Positions 51,128-62,009 of a DNA stretch of 64,000 nucleotides are shown in pieces (position 1 is the stretch's first letter; the number at the start of each line of letters is the position of its first letter). The position numbers and the translations under genes were made by a program. The DNA comes from Temnopleurus reevesii (taxonomy: Eukaryota; Echinodermata; Echinoidea; Temnopleuroida; Temnopleuridae). The stretch spans positions 448,982 through 512,981 of the forward strand of contig BQKZ01000001.1 of NCBI GenBank assembly GCA_036244855.1, written 5' to 3'. The notes below the pieces were generated by a model. That model saw only the letters and a list, made by a program, of their open reading frames with translations. It was not told the DNA's origin and ran no database searches.

Positions 51128-51257
51128 CCTAAAATTTGACTTACCAAGATTGTTGTGTTATGTTGAAGAGTACTAAATGTTAGAACTTATCACCTAAAAT
51201 TTGACTTTCCAAGATTGTTGTGTTATGTTGAAGAGTACTAAATGTTAAAACTTATCA
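51128..51257 (+). repeat. 65-bp tandem duplication specific to copy B
   Basis: Two units start with CCTAAAATTTGAC at 51128 and 51193. The first unit differs from the second at two sites (TTACC against TTTCC and TTAGAAC against TTAAAAC). Copy A has a single unit matching the second. The copy-B-only unit is thus more diverged than the two copies are from each other in this region. Confidence 0.9.
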
Positions 51258-53531
51258 CCAATCAATTAAGCACAAAGATTGGTCATGATAGGCGCACTTA
51301 TAATTATTCCAATAATAATTCTTCTATTCGGGCCTCAAAGTAATTGACTGTGCGTTCAAAGTTCAAAATAGCCGTTAACTCCTCGTTGACCAATAGCACA
51401 AGAGTCTCTCTCAGTGTGTATTCCGCATGGTGTGGCAGTGTATTGAAGTGCGCACTGTATGTGCTCTTCTTTTTTGTTGTGTGTGTGTGGTACCGGAATA
51501 TGCTAGGATTATCGCGACACTGTTGGTGTCAAGATGAATTATGATAGAATAGATTATTTGAATTAAATATTCTGGACTACATTTGACCAAAATACTTCAT
51601 AGAGGTTATTATTTTGGCATATCTGAGGTACACAACAAGTTGTAAGCAAAACCGTAATGTTTGCAAATGTAGTTTTCTACCTTTAAAATCAAACCAGTTC
51701 TTAAATTAAATTCAGACGATATATATGAATGATTCACAATAACTTAACGATTCATTTCTCCTCATGAGACCAAAATATGTTAGCATACAGATTGTGTAAG
51801 ATCCTTGTAGATAACAAATCTATTTATGGTGAAATTTGATATGACAATAAACCACACAAAAGGTAATTGCTAATGTGGGAAATCACTTCATCTTGTTTCT
51901 ATGAAATTTGAGATGGTGGTTTACCCACTCATTTTGGTTTCACCTATAACAAGTAACAGATAGGAATCCTCTAGACAACTCAAAATGAAGTCAAGAAGTT
52001 TATTTTCGTCCCAGGTATGCTTTTAATAGCAACATGGTCCTTGAGGGTGTTCTAATTTTAACTGCCATAAGAACCTTGTCCCCCTGTTACCTTTGCCACA
52101 ATGCTCCTGGCAGTAGCACCCACATGTTTTGAGTAAATAATGAAGGAAATATCAGTCTCCTGACGGCATCTCAGAAGGTGATGAGTATGTATGTGTGGTT
52201 TAAGGGCTAAATTGGCACCTCTTATTTGATTGACTGACTCCATCTTGAATCATATATTGCTGAGCTGTTTTTCAGCACGAAATCTTTCTCATCAAAGATA
52301 AAAGGAATGAAGAAAGTTATTGGTCATACCAGTGAAATGACATCTCAGTGGGCATACAGTAAAACTTTAAAGCTGCAGAGATGAGGGAAGAAATGAAATT
52401 ATTGCGATTTAAACTCCTTTTTTCCTTGAAGTCACATTTCGTCTTTATTCTAACTAACCCTATTCCAATTAAACCAGGAAAAAACCAATAACAGTTCTAA
52501 AACTTTTCAATCTAAAATATCCCTCTCTATACATTTCATGTACCCTTTTTTTCTTACTTACCCTTATGGATCTGTAATATCTAATAATATACATAACATA
52601 TGAAGATTGTGAATTTGCGTTCTTGAAATCTCATTTCTGATTTCAAATTCTATGCTTTTATACATATTGCACAAAAAATATCATTGATTTTTCTTCATAT
52701 CTTTCAATTTGATGTTTCAAAGGTTCAATGAAGCTTTCACAGTTGTGCATAACATGCAAAAATGTGATTTCTTTTTAAGTTACATCACTCTTTATAGGCC
52801 TTCCTACCTCTTGGCAGCATTCCCACATTGTCCTGCCATCTTGTGACATGAGGTGTTGAGGATATCAAGTGTAATAGACCAATGACGTACGTCCATGGGA
52901 TACAAATCTATCACGCACACCCAGACCTGCCCTTTCACCACTCCTAAGCCTTTTGATGATGTATTGAACTTTAGGAAACAGGTAAGATTGCTGTCCAAAT
53001 AAGATAAATATATACAATGTTCATGAAATTCAAAAGAATAGATGACCATCATTTTGGAAAAAAAGGTCACTAAATCTAAATATATATGTTTTTTTCATTT
53101 AGCAGTAGATGGAACAGCAGAGAAATATAGTCCAGCTAGGCATGCAGCTTCCCTTTATTTCTTTTTTTAAAGAAATTTTTAGGAACTGTCAATTTACATC
53201 AATTTATATCAATTAATTCATATTAATTTGTACTGTTTTGAACCTCATGGGAAAACAACAACAAGATTCATTTTTACGATGTGGTTATAGAATAGTGAAA
53301 TGCATATAACAATAGTGTGAGTTACAAATTTTATAAGAAAAACATAAGATGACTTGATAAAGTATTAGTTGATATGCAAATGTTCAATACAAGTTTACAT
53401 AAAAATATATGGCCTCTCCTTTATCTTCTTTGTTTCATACAACAGCCTTGGAGATAATCCCCTTGGAAACCTTTCAAGCAGACGTGCAAACCATAAAAGC
53501 AACAAGAATAGATTGAAACAATTGCCAGAAG

Positions 53532-53639
53532 ATGACACCCAAGGTTTCTCTCGATGATGACGCCAGCACCTATTCTGAGATGGACTTTCAGAAGGGACTC
53601 TGGGGTACCGACTCACGCAAACTATTTCTGGTCTTGTGA
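53532..53639 (+). CDS. Short coding-like frame, unrecognised, copy B
   Basis: Identical counterpart of 37538-37645, same 35-codon frame and stop. The identity spans non-coding flanks too, so it does not by itself show selection on the protein. Confidence 0.15.
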   Translation: MTPKVSLDDDASTYSEMDFQKGLWGTDSRKLFLVL

Positions 53640-56501
53640 TCTCTTTGTAGATGAGGTCAAAGATGTCAGGATTGGTTGAGGGTAAGGGACTGTGATGATA
53701 TCACACCCCTATCAAACATTCTGCAGACTCACCTTGCCTTTGGAACCTGACAAGGATGCGACCTTATATGGAAGGAAAGGAACGTCTGTGCTGCACGATG
53801 TGATTAACATCATCACTCTTAACCGCACGCGACAGTTCATATATCGTTAGCAATATTTAGTCACACAACCAGAGGCCAGACACCCTTAATATCCCCTATT
53901 CTTCATGAAGAGGGCTAATTACTTTGAAGTGCATTAAAGCTCTGACCTTTTACTTTCATACATAAAAGTTGTAAATCATTTAATATGTAGAGTAAGACTC
54001 ATTACCCAATATGCAAACTCCTTTTTAGCTACACTGCGGATAATGAGGATGTCCTACATCAACATCAGAAAAACCAACATTGCAAGAAAATACGAAGAAA
54101 AACAAATGAATAAATTGAAGAAACTTCAAGAAAATATAGAAGACACTACCTTTGCTCACAAATATAAAATGGGAATAACTAGTTAGGTAGATTATAGATG
54201 TAAAACATTTTTCTAAATGTCTGAATAAGAGGTAACCGAAACGCTAATATCAAACCAAAATATCACAAAGGAAGTCTAAAATTAGATATGCTTGGTGACA
54301 AGTTTGAGGGAGGGGGGAAATAGGGTGAAGAGAAGGGGGGCAAGATAGGGATGATTCAAGAGGAAATCCCGATCGATGAGTAATAGTGTGGATTGGGGAA
54401 TGGTAAGAGGGGTGAGGGGGAGGTCATACAGGCTCCATCAGAGCGGATGTAACATGAGGGAAGACATAGCATGGATGTAGAGATAGGCAAGAGATCATTT
54501 AACACCGACCATGACAGTTATCATCAAACATGCAATGCTAATCCATGACTCTATTTTCACATTAGAACAGCATAATAATTGGTTAGCAGTTTCAACAAGA
54601 GGGAAAAAACACCAATAAACAGCAAAAGAAATGAATAAGCAGAAGTATATTCATTTTCTTCAACTCATTTCATATTGAGGAAATTTGTTGATTTTAAATT
54701 ATATTCATATTTTTCCTTCCTTCAAGGATTTCTATTCCATTCAAAATTTTGAATGAATATAAAAAATTGGCTACAATTTGAAGTAAATCACCTTCAAATT
54801 TTTATCTAGAGTGTGTTCTGTCCAATATATATTTAGCTATATAGTATCAAATAATTTTTTGATCAGTTTGAGCAAATAAAATTATCCAATTTAGGATCTG
54901 TAACTCTCTACAATGATGTGCTTTTAAACTTTTCTTTTTGGTGTTACTGCTCCATTTCCCTCCGTAATTACAGCAAAATATTTTTTTTCTTCAAAATTCT
55001 CATTAATCTATTTACATTTTTAATGATGATTTTGAATGACAACATGTTAAATTTAAACAAGCTTTTGACAGCTCCCATCTAATAAACCTTCTAGTAAGCC
55101 GCTAACAGAGCAGATAGGATAGCTGTTCTATGTTTTATAGTCAAGTAAGAGGCATCTACATTTTTATACTGAATTCCAAATAGAGAGGGATTAGAATAAT
55201 AATATATTTGTTAAAGTTTCTACAGTTACTTGAATGAGATTGTCATTTAGGAGAGTACATGATCGTCACTCATGTTTAGACGTATACATTTTTATTACCT
55301 TTCCTAATGCATGTAAAGTTCTTGAGAGAACTGAATATCTGAATGAACAAATCAAAACCCCACTTGATAAGAAGTATCTGCATGACATTAATACCCTTAT
55401 ACTTTTATAGGCTTTGAAGAATATATTCGTTTGACAAATCAAAGTACTTGAAAGAAAAGAAAGGAAGAAAAAAATATCATCTAATAACAGACATTGCATC
55501 TGAAAAATATTTGAGCTGTGATGGTGAGACAAATTTAAATCTAGGTTAGAATATATAGAACAATGCTTTTGCTTTCTTAAACAAAAAGAGAATTATCTCT
55601 GTTTGAAAGCAGATGCTCTGAGAAGTTCATATCTTCAGAAGATGGTGACGGTCAATTTCTCATCAGAATTCTGCATGGACATTTCTAACGTTAAAAATAG
55701 CCCAATAAATCACCGTGGCATATATATAATCAATAATGAACACTTTGGGAATTGTCAAAAGCCTCCAAGCATAACAAGTATGTCACTATATGAATCTCTT
55801 ATAAATATATTAGAGTCCTCCCTGGGGACAATGTGGTCAAAAGGTAAGCTATCTTGTTTTAACATGTGAGGTAGTAGAAAAGAAGAGAATTCTAGCGCCT
55901 CTAGAGAGTACATGCCATCATTGATTTATCTCAATTTTAGCATCCCTGAATTCTCGGAGCGAGTGTATGCATACCAATGAACCAAATGCATGAAGCCTAT
56001 CGGTACTGTCTGGACCTTTCATTTAACCTACCCTAAGACAGAGCCTCCCTGGCCAAGTCTCACATGCAACCCAACCCAGTACCTCAAGTCTGACTAACAC
56101 TAATCCACTGTGTAGTGTATTAAGTATAATTTTGAGCAGAAAAACAGATTCTTTTTTCCTTTCATTACCCCTTATGTTTACCTGTCTTGGATTACTAGAA
56201 CAGCCAGTGGCAAGCATAAAGCTCTTCCTACATCATCGTCCGTCATGCTTTATTCCTGGATTGATTTTCTAACTGCAGGCAAGGACGCGATGGGAGGCGG
56301 AAAGAGGGGAGGGTAACAAACGAACCTTGAGAACTTGGAGGAATTAAGCAGGTGATTTCTAAGATGCGAAAACATATATGGAGGATGAGGTGTAACCCCA
56401 AACGAACCAAACATCAACGCTCAATCAAAAAAATTTAGTACAACTAAAATGATCTATTCAATGTATCTTAATATCAATGAGATACCACAAGATTCTTCAC
56501 T

Positions 56502-57031
56502 CTTTTCTCCACCAGTCTCCCATCACCAGCTCATTTCCAATCACCTGTACCCATTCAACTCCCTTTACCCCAACCCAGTTTTGCATAAAAGTTCCAACTG
56601 TTCAAATCCCCTTTTTCATTTTCTCTTCCCCTCTCTCATAGGCTTCTTCGCCCCTTTCTTTATTTTTTTTTATCTCAATGGTTCCTTTCTGATCCCCTGC
56701 ACCCATTCTTCTTGGTTTTTCTCCACCACTCTCTCAATGGCTCCTTTCTTACCTGCCCCCCTTCTACTCCCAGTTCTCTACCTCATCAGATTCTTAGCCC
56801 CTTTTCATAATTCTCTACCATATTCTGTTTTCCTTTTCTCCATTCCTTCTCTCATCAATCGCTCCTTTTCAGTCTCCCCTTACCCCTTGTCCACTGACTC
56901 TCTCAACGAAGCTCAAACATCTTGTACCTCATCTTTCCCTTATTTCTCCGCCTAATTATTCTCTCGTCAATATCTCCTTCCAGTCTCCTCTCCCCTATCT
57001 ACTCCCATATTTTCTCCCACTCACTTATCCC
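56502..57031 (+). repeat. Pyrimidine-rich degenerate minisatellite, copy B
   Basis: Counterpart of 40531-41060. A cluster of differences near 56858-56895 shifts the reading frame, so the long open frame of copy A is cut short here. Confidence 0.7.
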
Positions 57032-57897
57032 TAAATAATCCTGGAAGACATGTAATATCACAAGAACTTTCTAAATTACTGCAGACCACAGAAAAATCTA
57101 AATAAGGAGTATGTCTATCTATACCTAACCAAAAATATAGATATATCAGTCAAGTGTCCACTTCATCATTTTCAAAACGAATATCACAAAGTAATGGGAC
57201 CTTGGTTTGGGGTTATCAATAATCATTCTGCTATATCAGGCAAGGCTTATGGTCATTTACAAGGACAAGATTTTATCCAGATATCTATAAATACATGTCA
57301 TAATCCTTCAGGGTTTTCACTTCTCCTTCTGACTGATTGGTTTTATTGGAATGTGTATAGTCAGAGCCAGTGCTGTCAACATCTTCCTGAACAATGTTCT
57401 AATGAAACATTTTGTTTTCCATTTCATGCCTTTTCAAAGTAAATAATACTTGTGAATTACAGAAGGAAAGCAAATCACTTTGAAATCACTATTAGAAATT
57501 ACACCAGATATTCTTTCTAACTATACATTTGATTCAATATAAAGGCAAGGGCTTGCATCGCTGATGACTGAATAATTTTTCTTCTGCAATAAATGTTTAA
57601 TTCAGGACCTCTTGCTATAAAAATATCATTTAAATTACATAAATTGATGGTATTTGTTAACATCATGATGCAAGTAATCAAACTATAATAATACATAAAC
57701 AAATCTATGGCCCCATTTTACTATTTCAGCAAAATGCTGTGTTTGTCGGCACTTCCACAACTGACCTAGGGAAGAGAGCTGCTCTATCCGCTTGGTAAAG
57801 TCAACATGGATTCAGATTAGCAATTGATTTTAATTCATTTAGGAAAGTTAATAAGTACTACATTCTTTCATACTTTTAGATCCAGCTCCAAATTGAA

Positions 57898-57994
57898 CAA
57901 TAATAATAATAATAATAATGATAATAAATGCAATTTATATAGTGCACGTACCCACTCCGTGGAGTGCTCAAAGTGCTTTGCATTATTGGGGGTA
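57898..57994 (+). mobile_element. (AAT)n run plus AAT-linked dispersed repeat, copy B
   Basis: Counterpart of 41926-42025. The internal palindrome reads ACTCCGTGGAGT here and is no longer perfect at its centre. Confidence 0.6.
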
Positions 57995-60023
57995 TTGTTA
58001 AAAATGGACTAAAATGATTTTCAGTGTTTCATTCAATAATCCCTTTAAAACATGCCATTGTTGTACCATCTACAACATGATGAATTCATTGAAGCTTACA
58101 TGTATATGCAGCTCGGTAATCAACTGTACATTCGCACACAAGTGCAAATCAAAGTATAATTCTATTCAATTCTTGGAAAGAAGGGAGAGATTTGTTTTAT
58201 TCTGTCCCTTACATTATGTTTTTCCTTTCAAGTTATAAGAGAAGTTTGAGCTTCATGCTAGCAACCCTGGGAATTTTTATTTGATCATAATATAAATCTA
58301 TGTATAGGAATATAACCACAGACTGCATTGGTCTTTAGATCTCAAGACAAAATGGATGATAGTGTTATAAATGTTCAGAGTGGGATGGATTTATTCCTAC
58401 CAATGGACAGAATGATTTGAAATACCAATCTCTATATTTAGTTTCCCATTTCTATAAATTGTTGAAGCTTTAAAAGGAAACATAGAACAATTTTTGATTG
58501 CCCATACATATAAATTAGCAACCACACACACCCCTCTCTCCTGGGGATATGAAACATGTTAGGAGTAAGCCGACTACATAGATGGATGAATCTCCAAATG
58601 TGAAGTAAGGTGTTTGTGGTTTTCACCCCCTCCTCCTCAAATTCACTAATGCTCCAATTGACATGCAGTGCTCAGATTTACCTGTGGGGCCCTATCGGTT
58701 AGATGAGGGGGAATCGATGGGGGAGGAGAGAGAGGTGCAAGCACCATCAAACAAGCGCCGCAATTAAAACCCACAAGCTGTCAATATACTCACACATTCT
58801 TAATCAAACTAGCGAAAACTGAGTCTCCTACAGTGCACTGGCCGCAGAATGAACCACATTACTTATGGAAATGAGATGGAAAATGAGCTTGCTTCAGGTA
58901 TCAATGTGACTATCATCAATTGGGTGTAAATGACAGATTCTCTATTGTGGAAGATGATACTAAATCCCTTTAAAATCTGATAAGCTCCATTGAAAATTTC
59001 AATCAGGAGGAGCAATCATAGAGAATTAGTCCTCTTCCAACAGCACTACTTAAAGCTTCCCACTTACGAACTAATGCCGGCTTTAATATGAGCAATATTT
59101 TCATCTTCCCTTATCATATTTCTTCTCTCCATGTCCCTCCCCTCATATATGTTGATCATTTGGTCTGCATTATCTAAAAGAGACTTTCTGGTATTGTTAC
59201 AATGTGCATGAATTGGATGAGTTTAGAAATAAAATAGTTGATTTAGAATATATATTACTTATAAAGCAGGCATGGAACACGAAACATAGAATTTGTTGAA
59301 AATTATCTCTCCTATCTACCTGTTTTCTGCAAACACAAAATATGAAAAGATAATTAACCCAGGCAAGACATGTTCTCAATGCAAGATGGAATCAAGAATG
59401 ATAAAAACTTTGTGCTTATTATGACTGATATTTCTTTAACGAAAGGGCAATTGTCGGAGGTTCAGCATTAAATAAAATGCTAACGGGGGAATTATACATC
59501 AGGATGGGAAGAAAGGTTCACCTCCACATATTTGAACAGCCACCCTGTGTTCTTTCAAATTTTGCAATTATACACTGTGTACCTGTCAGCGCTCTTCCAT
59601 AACATTCTATCTGGACATCTACCCATCCCACACTCAATCTGATCCCAAACATCTCCATTAGCCATCTCTTCTATATCATTCCATCTCCATCTCAATCTCT
59701 CAAAATCCATCTCCTCTTAGAGTCATCCTTTCTGTCTACTAAGTGACTAAGATTCAAGGTAACATTAGATATGGAGATGGAGAAAAGGACAAATTGTGAC
59801 AAATCCTGGAGAAGTCATCGTGAAACGAGCATTGGAAACAGATAGGAGAAAATGAGGAATAGAAGGAGAGAAAGAGAGAGCGAAAGATAGAGAGAGAGGA
59901 GGGGAGAGACAGGAGGAAGAGTTCAATAATAATAACATATAACACAGAAATAAGTATGAGTCGGTTCAAGATTTTTTCTTAATTAGAGAACAATAAGATT
60001 GTTGGAAAAACGAGTAAGGGATG

Positions 60024-60477
60024 GTAAAACTGTAAACATAAAGCATAAACATGAGCAAAGGAGAATACAAAGCTAGAAACAGCTGTAAAGATATGACAAA
60101 TACATATTGACGAGAGAGGAGTTACAAAGCAGAAAGGAAAAAGACACCAAAAAAAAAAAAAAACGGAGAGAGGAAAGGATGAGAGGGCTGGAAGGCTGGG
60201 CACACTAAAGCAGAACAAATAAAGGAGAAATAAATAAGGGATAGAGACAGAATATAGGAGAGCGAGAGAGAGGATGGATGGGTAGGTGAGGAGATGGGTA
60301 AGCGAAGGGGCGATGCATTGCATGATGATAACGTCTAGATTTCATGATGATGAAGAGAGAAATGTTTGCGAGGAGATGTGGAGATTACCACTGAGGCGTG
60401 AATGACAGACGATTGGAGATGTTACATTAGGGAGCTCAGGGCTTCAAGTTCAAGTGAATCAATTACATTGATTTTCC
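60024..60477. other. Purine-rich unique DNA right of copy B
   Basis: Unique continuation beyond the duplication, with a run of A at about 60149-60163 and interrupted GA. The minus-strand 114-codon frame is serine/leucine/phenylalanine-rich from this composition and is not a gene. Confidence 0.55.
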
Positions 60478-60560
60478 TCTTCTTCTTAAATCTTTTCCAG
60501 CATCTTTTTCCTCCCTCTCCCTCTTTCAACCCCTCCCTTCTCTCTCCCTCTCTCTCATGC
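60478..60560. repeat. Polypyrimidine tract
   Basis: CT-rich plus strand of about 80 bases ending in a (CT)n run. It sits 50 bases before a strong GA tract, so the two can pair as an imperfect inverted repeat. Confidence 0.75.
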
Positions 60561-60609
60561 TTAATCTGTATTAATACGTATAAAAGGCAACATAGACCAG
60601 ACATAAGGA

Positions 60610-60632
60610 AGAGAGAAAGAAAGAGGGAAAAC

Positions 60633-60682
<50 letters not shown>

Positions 60683-60745
60683 CGAGAGAGAGAGAGAGAG
60701 AGAGAGGGAGGGAGAGAGAGATACAAACAGGAAGAGACAAAGAGA
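60610..60745. repeat. (GA)n polypurine tract
   Basis: The longest GA tract in the window, nearly pure at 60633-60712. It generates arginine/glutamate repeat peptides on the plus strand (60402-60788) and serine/leucine repeats on the minus strand (60422-60883). Neither is a credible gene. Confidence 0.9.
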
Positions 60746-61264
60746 GAAAAAAACATGTTCATTTAAAATCAGAAGTAATATAATATGAATGGGGAAATGA
60801 AATGTATGAATTTGTCTGTTCATGCAGATGCAAGAAGGAAGTGTGTTTACTGGAGTGTGTCTGCAAGATGGGCCATTACTCAAGCATGAATGACATACAT
60901 CTTGAGGCTGGTTCAGTCAGGGGTCTACTTAATGCATGCAGAGGACCATAAATGTTCGCTTTAATCTCTGACCCTAAAAAAATTAAACCACAATTTTATG
61001 AGCCCATCTTCAAGATATTACTCATCAATAAACTAAGTATTTTCTATGCCTACCATTTTATGTCACAATCAATGAGTGGGATATCTCTAAATGCATCCCA
61101 TTTCCTCTCCTATATTTTTTCAACTATAACATGTTCTGATTTTAAGATTCCCATCAAATAATACATCACTTTCTACAATTTTTCTATCACATACAACTTT
61201 TCTGCATTATTGTATCATTTAAAAGAGAAACACCTGCCCTGATCAGTATCATTTAGAATCCTTA
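60746..61264. other. AT-rich non-coding DNA, no gene seen
   Basis: Nothing recognisable beyond a short plus-strand frame at 60952-61161 that lacks motifs. Confidence 0.5.
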
Positions 61265-61325
61265 ATTTGCAGAGTGGATACGTGGGCTATATAAATTGCA
61301 TCTATTATTATTATCATTATTATCC
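61265..61325 (-). mobile_element. AAT-linked dispersed repeat, inverted relative
   Basis: Read on the minus strand it runs (ATA)n, then ATGCAATTTATATAG-CCCACGTATCCACTCTG. This matches the repeat at 41926-42025 up to its palindrome. The GCTCAAAG half is missing, so the copy is truncated. It is an independent insertion because it lies outside the duplication and in the other orientation. Confidence 0.6.
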
Positions 61326-61816
61326 CATTTAGATCTCTCATAAAATTCAAATGTAATAAAATAAAGGATGATATCTTTATATCTTGATGAGACGTGTGAT
61401 GGAATAGTAATGAGTTTTTTCTTATCTAGACAGCTAGAGGCTAAAGCAATCAAGCTCACGTAGTCATGCATCCTTTTTAATATGAGCTCAATCAACATCA
61501 AATTTGCCTAACTATATGGTCAAGAGAAAACCCTTTGCAAAATGAACATGCTTCAAACAAGTGGAACAGACAGCCCAGCCCAAAATTTTTGACTTAGGGT
61601 AGAGTCAGTGGAAAAAATAAACCTTAAATATAGATTAACTATTTGTGCGTTCACCCGTAAACCCCCTGTGTGTTGCATTATTTAGGGCATGTACATGTTT
61701 GTATGGGAACTGTACACGAGCGAATCTGTGCAAAAGTGCGAAGGAAACATGCCAACGGATGTTCATTTACGTGAAGAAAACGTGGAATGAGTTAAGGAGT
61801 TAAGCTATTCTAAGTA
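61326..61816. other. Non-coding DNA, no gene seen
   Basis: AT-rich, becoming CpG-richer at 61640-61800, with a CATGTACATG palindrome near 61688. No gene recognised. Confidence 0.5.
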
Positions 61817-62007
61817 CAGTCCAACCTCGTTATAAAGAGCAGTGATATAACGAGACTTTGTTACAACGAGACTTCGTTACAACAAGATAGTTTTCCTTGT
61901 CCCATCTCTTTGTATTCTATTGTATTTTGGCCCTGATATAACAAGGTTTCGATATAAAGAGATAATTTCTCTGGTCCCAAGGACCTCGTTATAACGAGGT
62001 TTGACTG
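61817..62007. mobile_element. MITE, Tc1/mariner (pogo/Tigger-like), TA target duplication
   Basis: Left end CAGTCCAACCTCGTTATAA. The reverse complement of the right end reads CAGTCAAACCTCGTTATAA, with one mismatch in 19. TA flanks both sides (61815-61816 and 62008-62009). CAGT termini, a CCTCGTTATAACGA-type TIR and a TA duplication are typical of pogo/Tigger elements of the Tc1/mariner superfamily. The 191-bp body has repeated ATAACGAGA/ACAACGAGA words and no transposase, so it is non-autonomous. Confidence 0.85.
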
Positions 62008-62009
62008 TA

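Larger units (their letters stand above)
44270..60023 (+). repeat. Copy B of 15.7-kb direct duplication
   Basis: Collinear with 28336-44058 and slightly longer (15,754 against 15,723 bases). Notable differences from copy A: a 65-bp tandem duplication at 51128-51257, a shortened stretch near 55290 relative to 39312-39330, a 4-base deletion near 59549, a shorter AAT run, and a frameshift in the CT-rich tract. It continues without a break into unique DNA at 60024. Contents otherwise mirror copy A. Confidence 0.95.

Noticed and set aside
28336..60023. LTR retrotransposon or giant transposon with 15.7-kb repeats
   Set aside because: The copies contain no retroviral or transposase coding sequence and no terminal motifs or target duplications, and there is only 210 bp between them.
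60422..60883. 153-codon minus-strand and 128-codon plus-strand frames as genes
   Set aside because: Both are readings of the (CT)n/(GA)n tracts and overlap on opposite strands.
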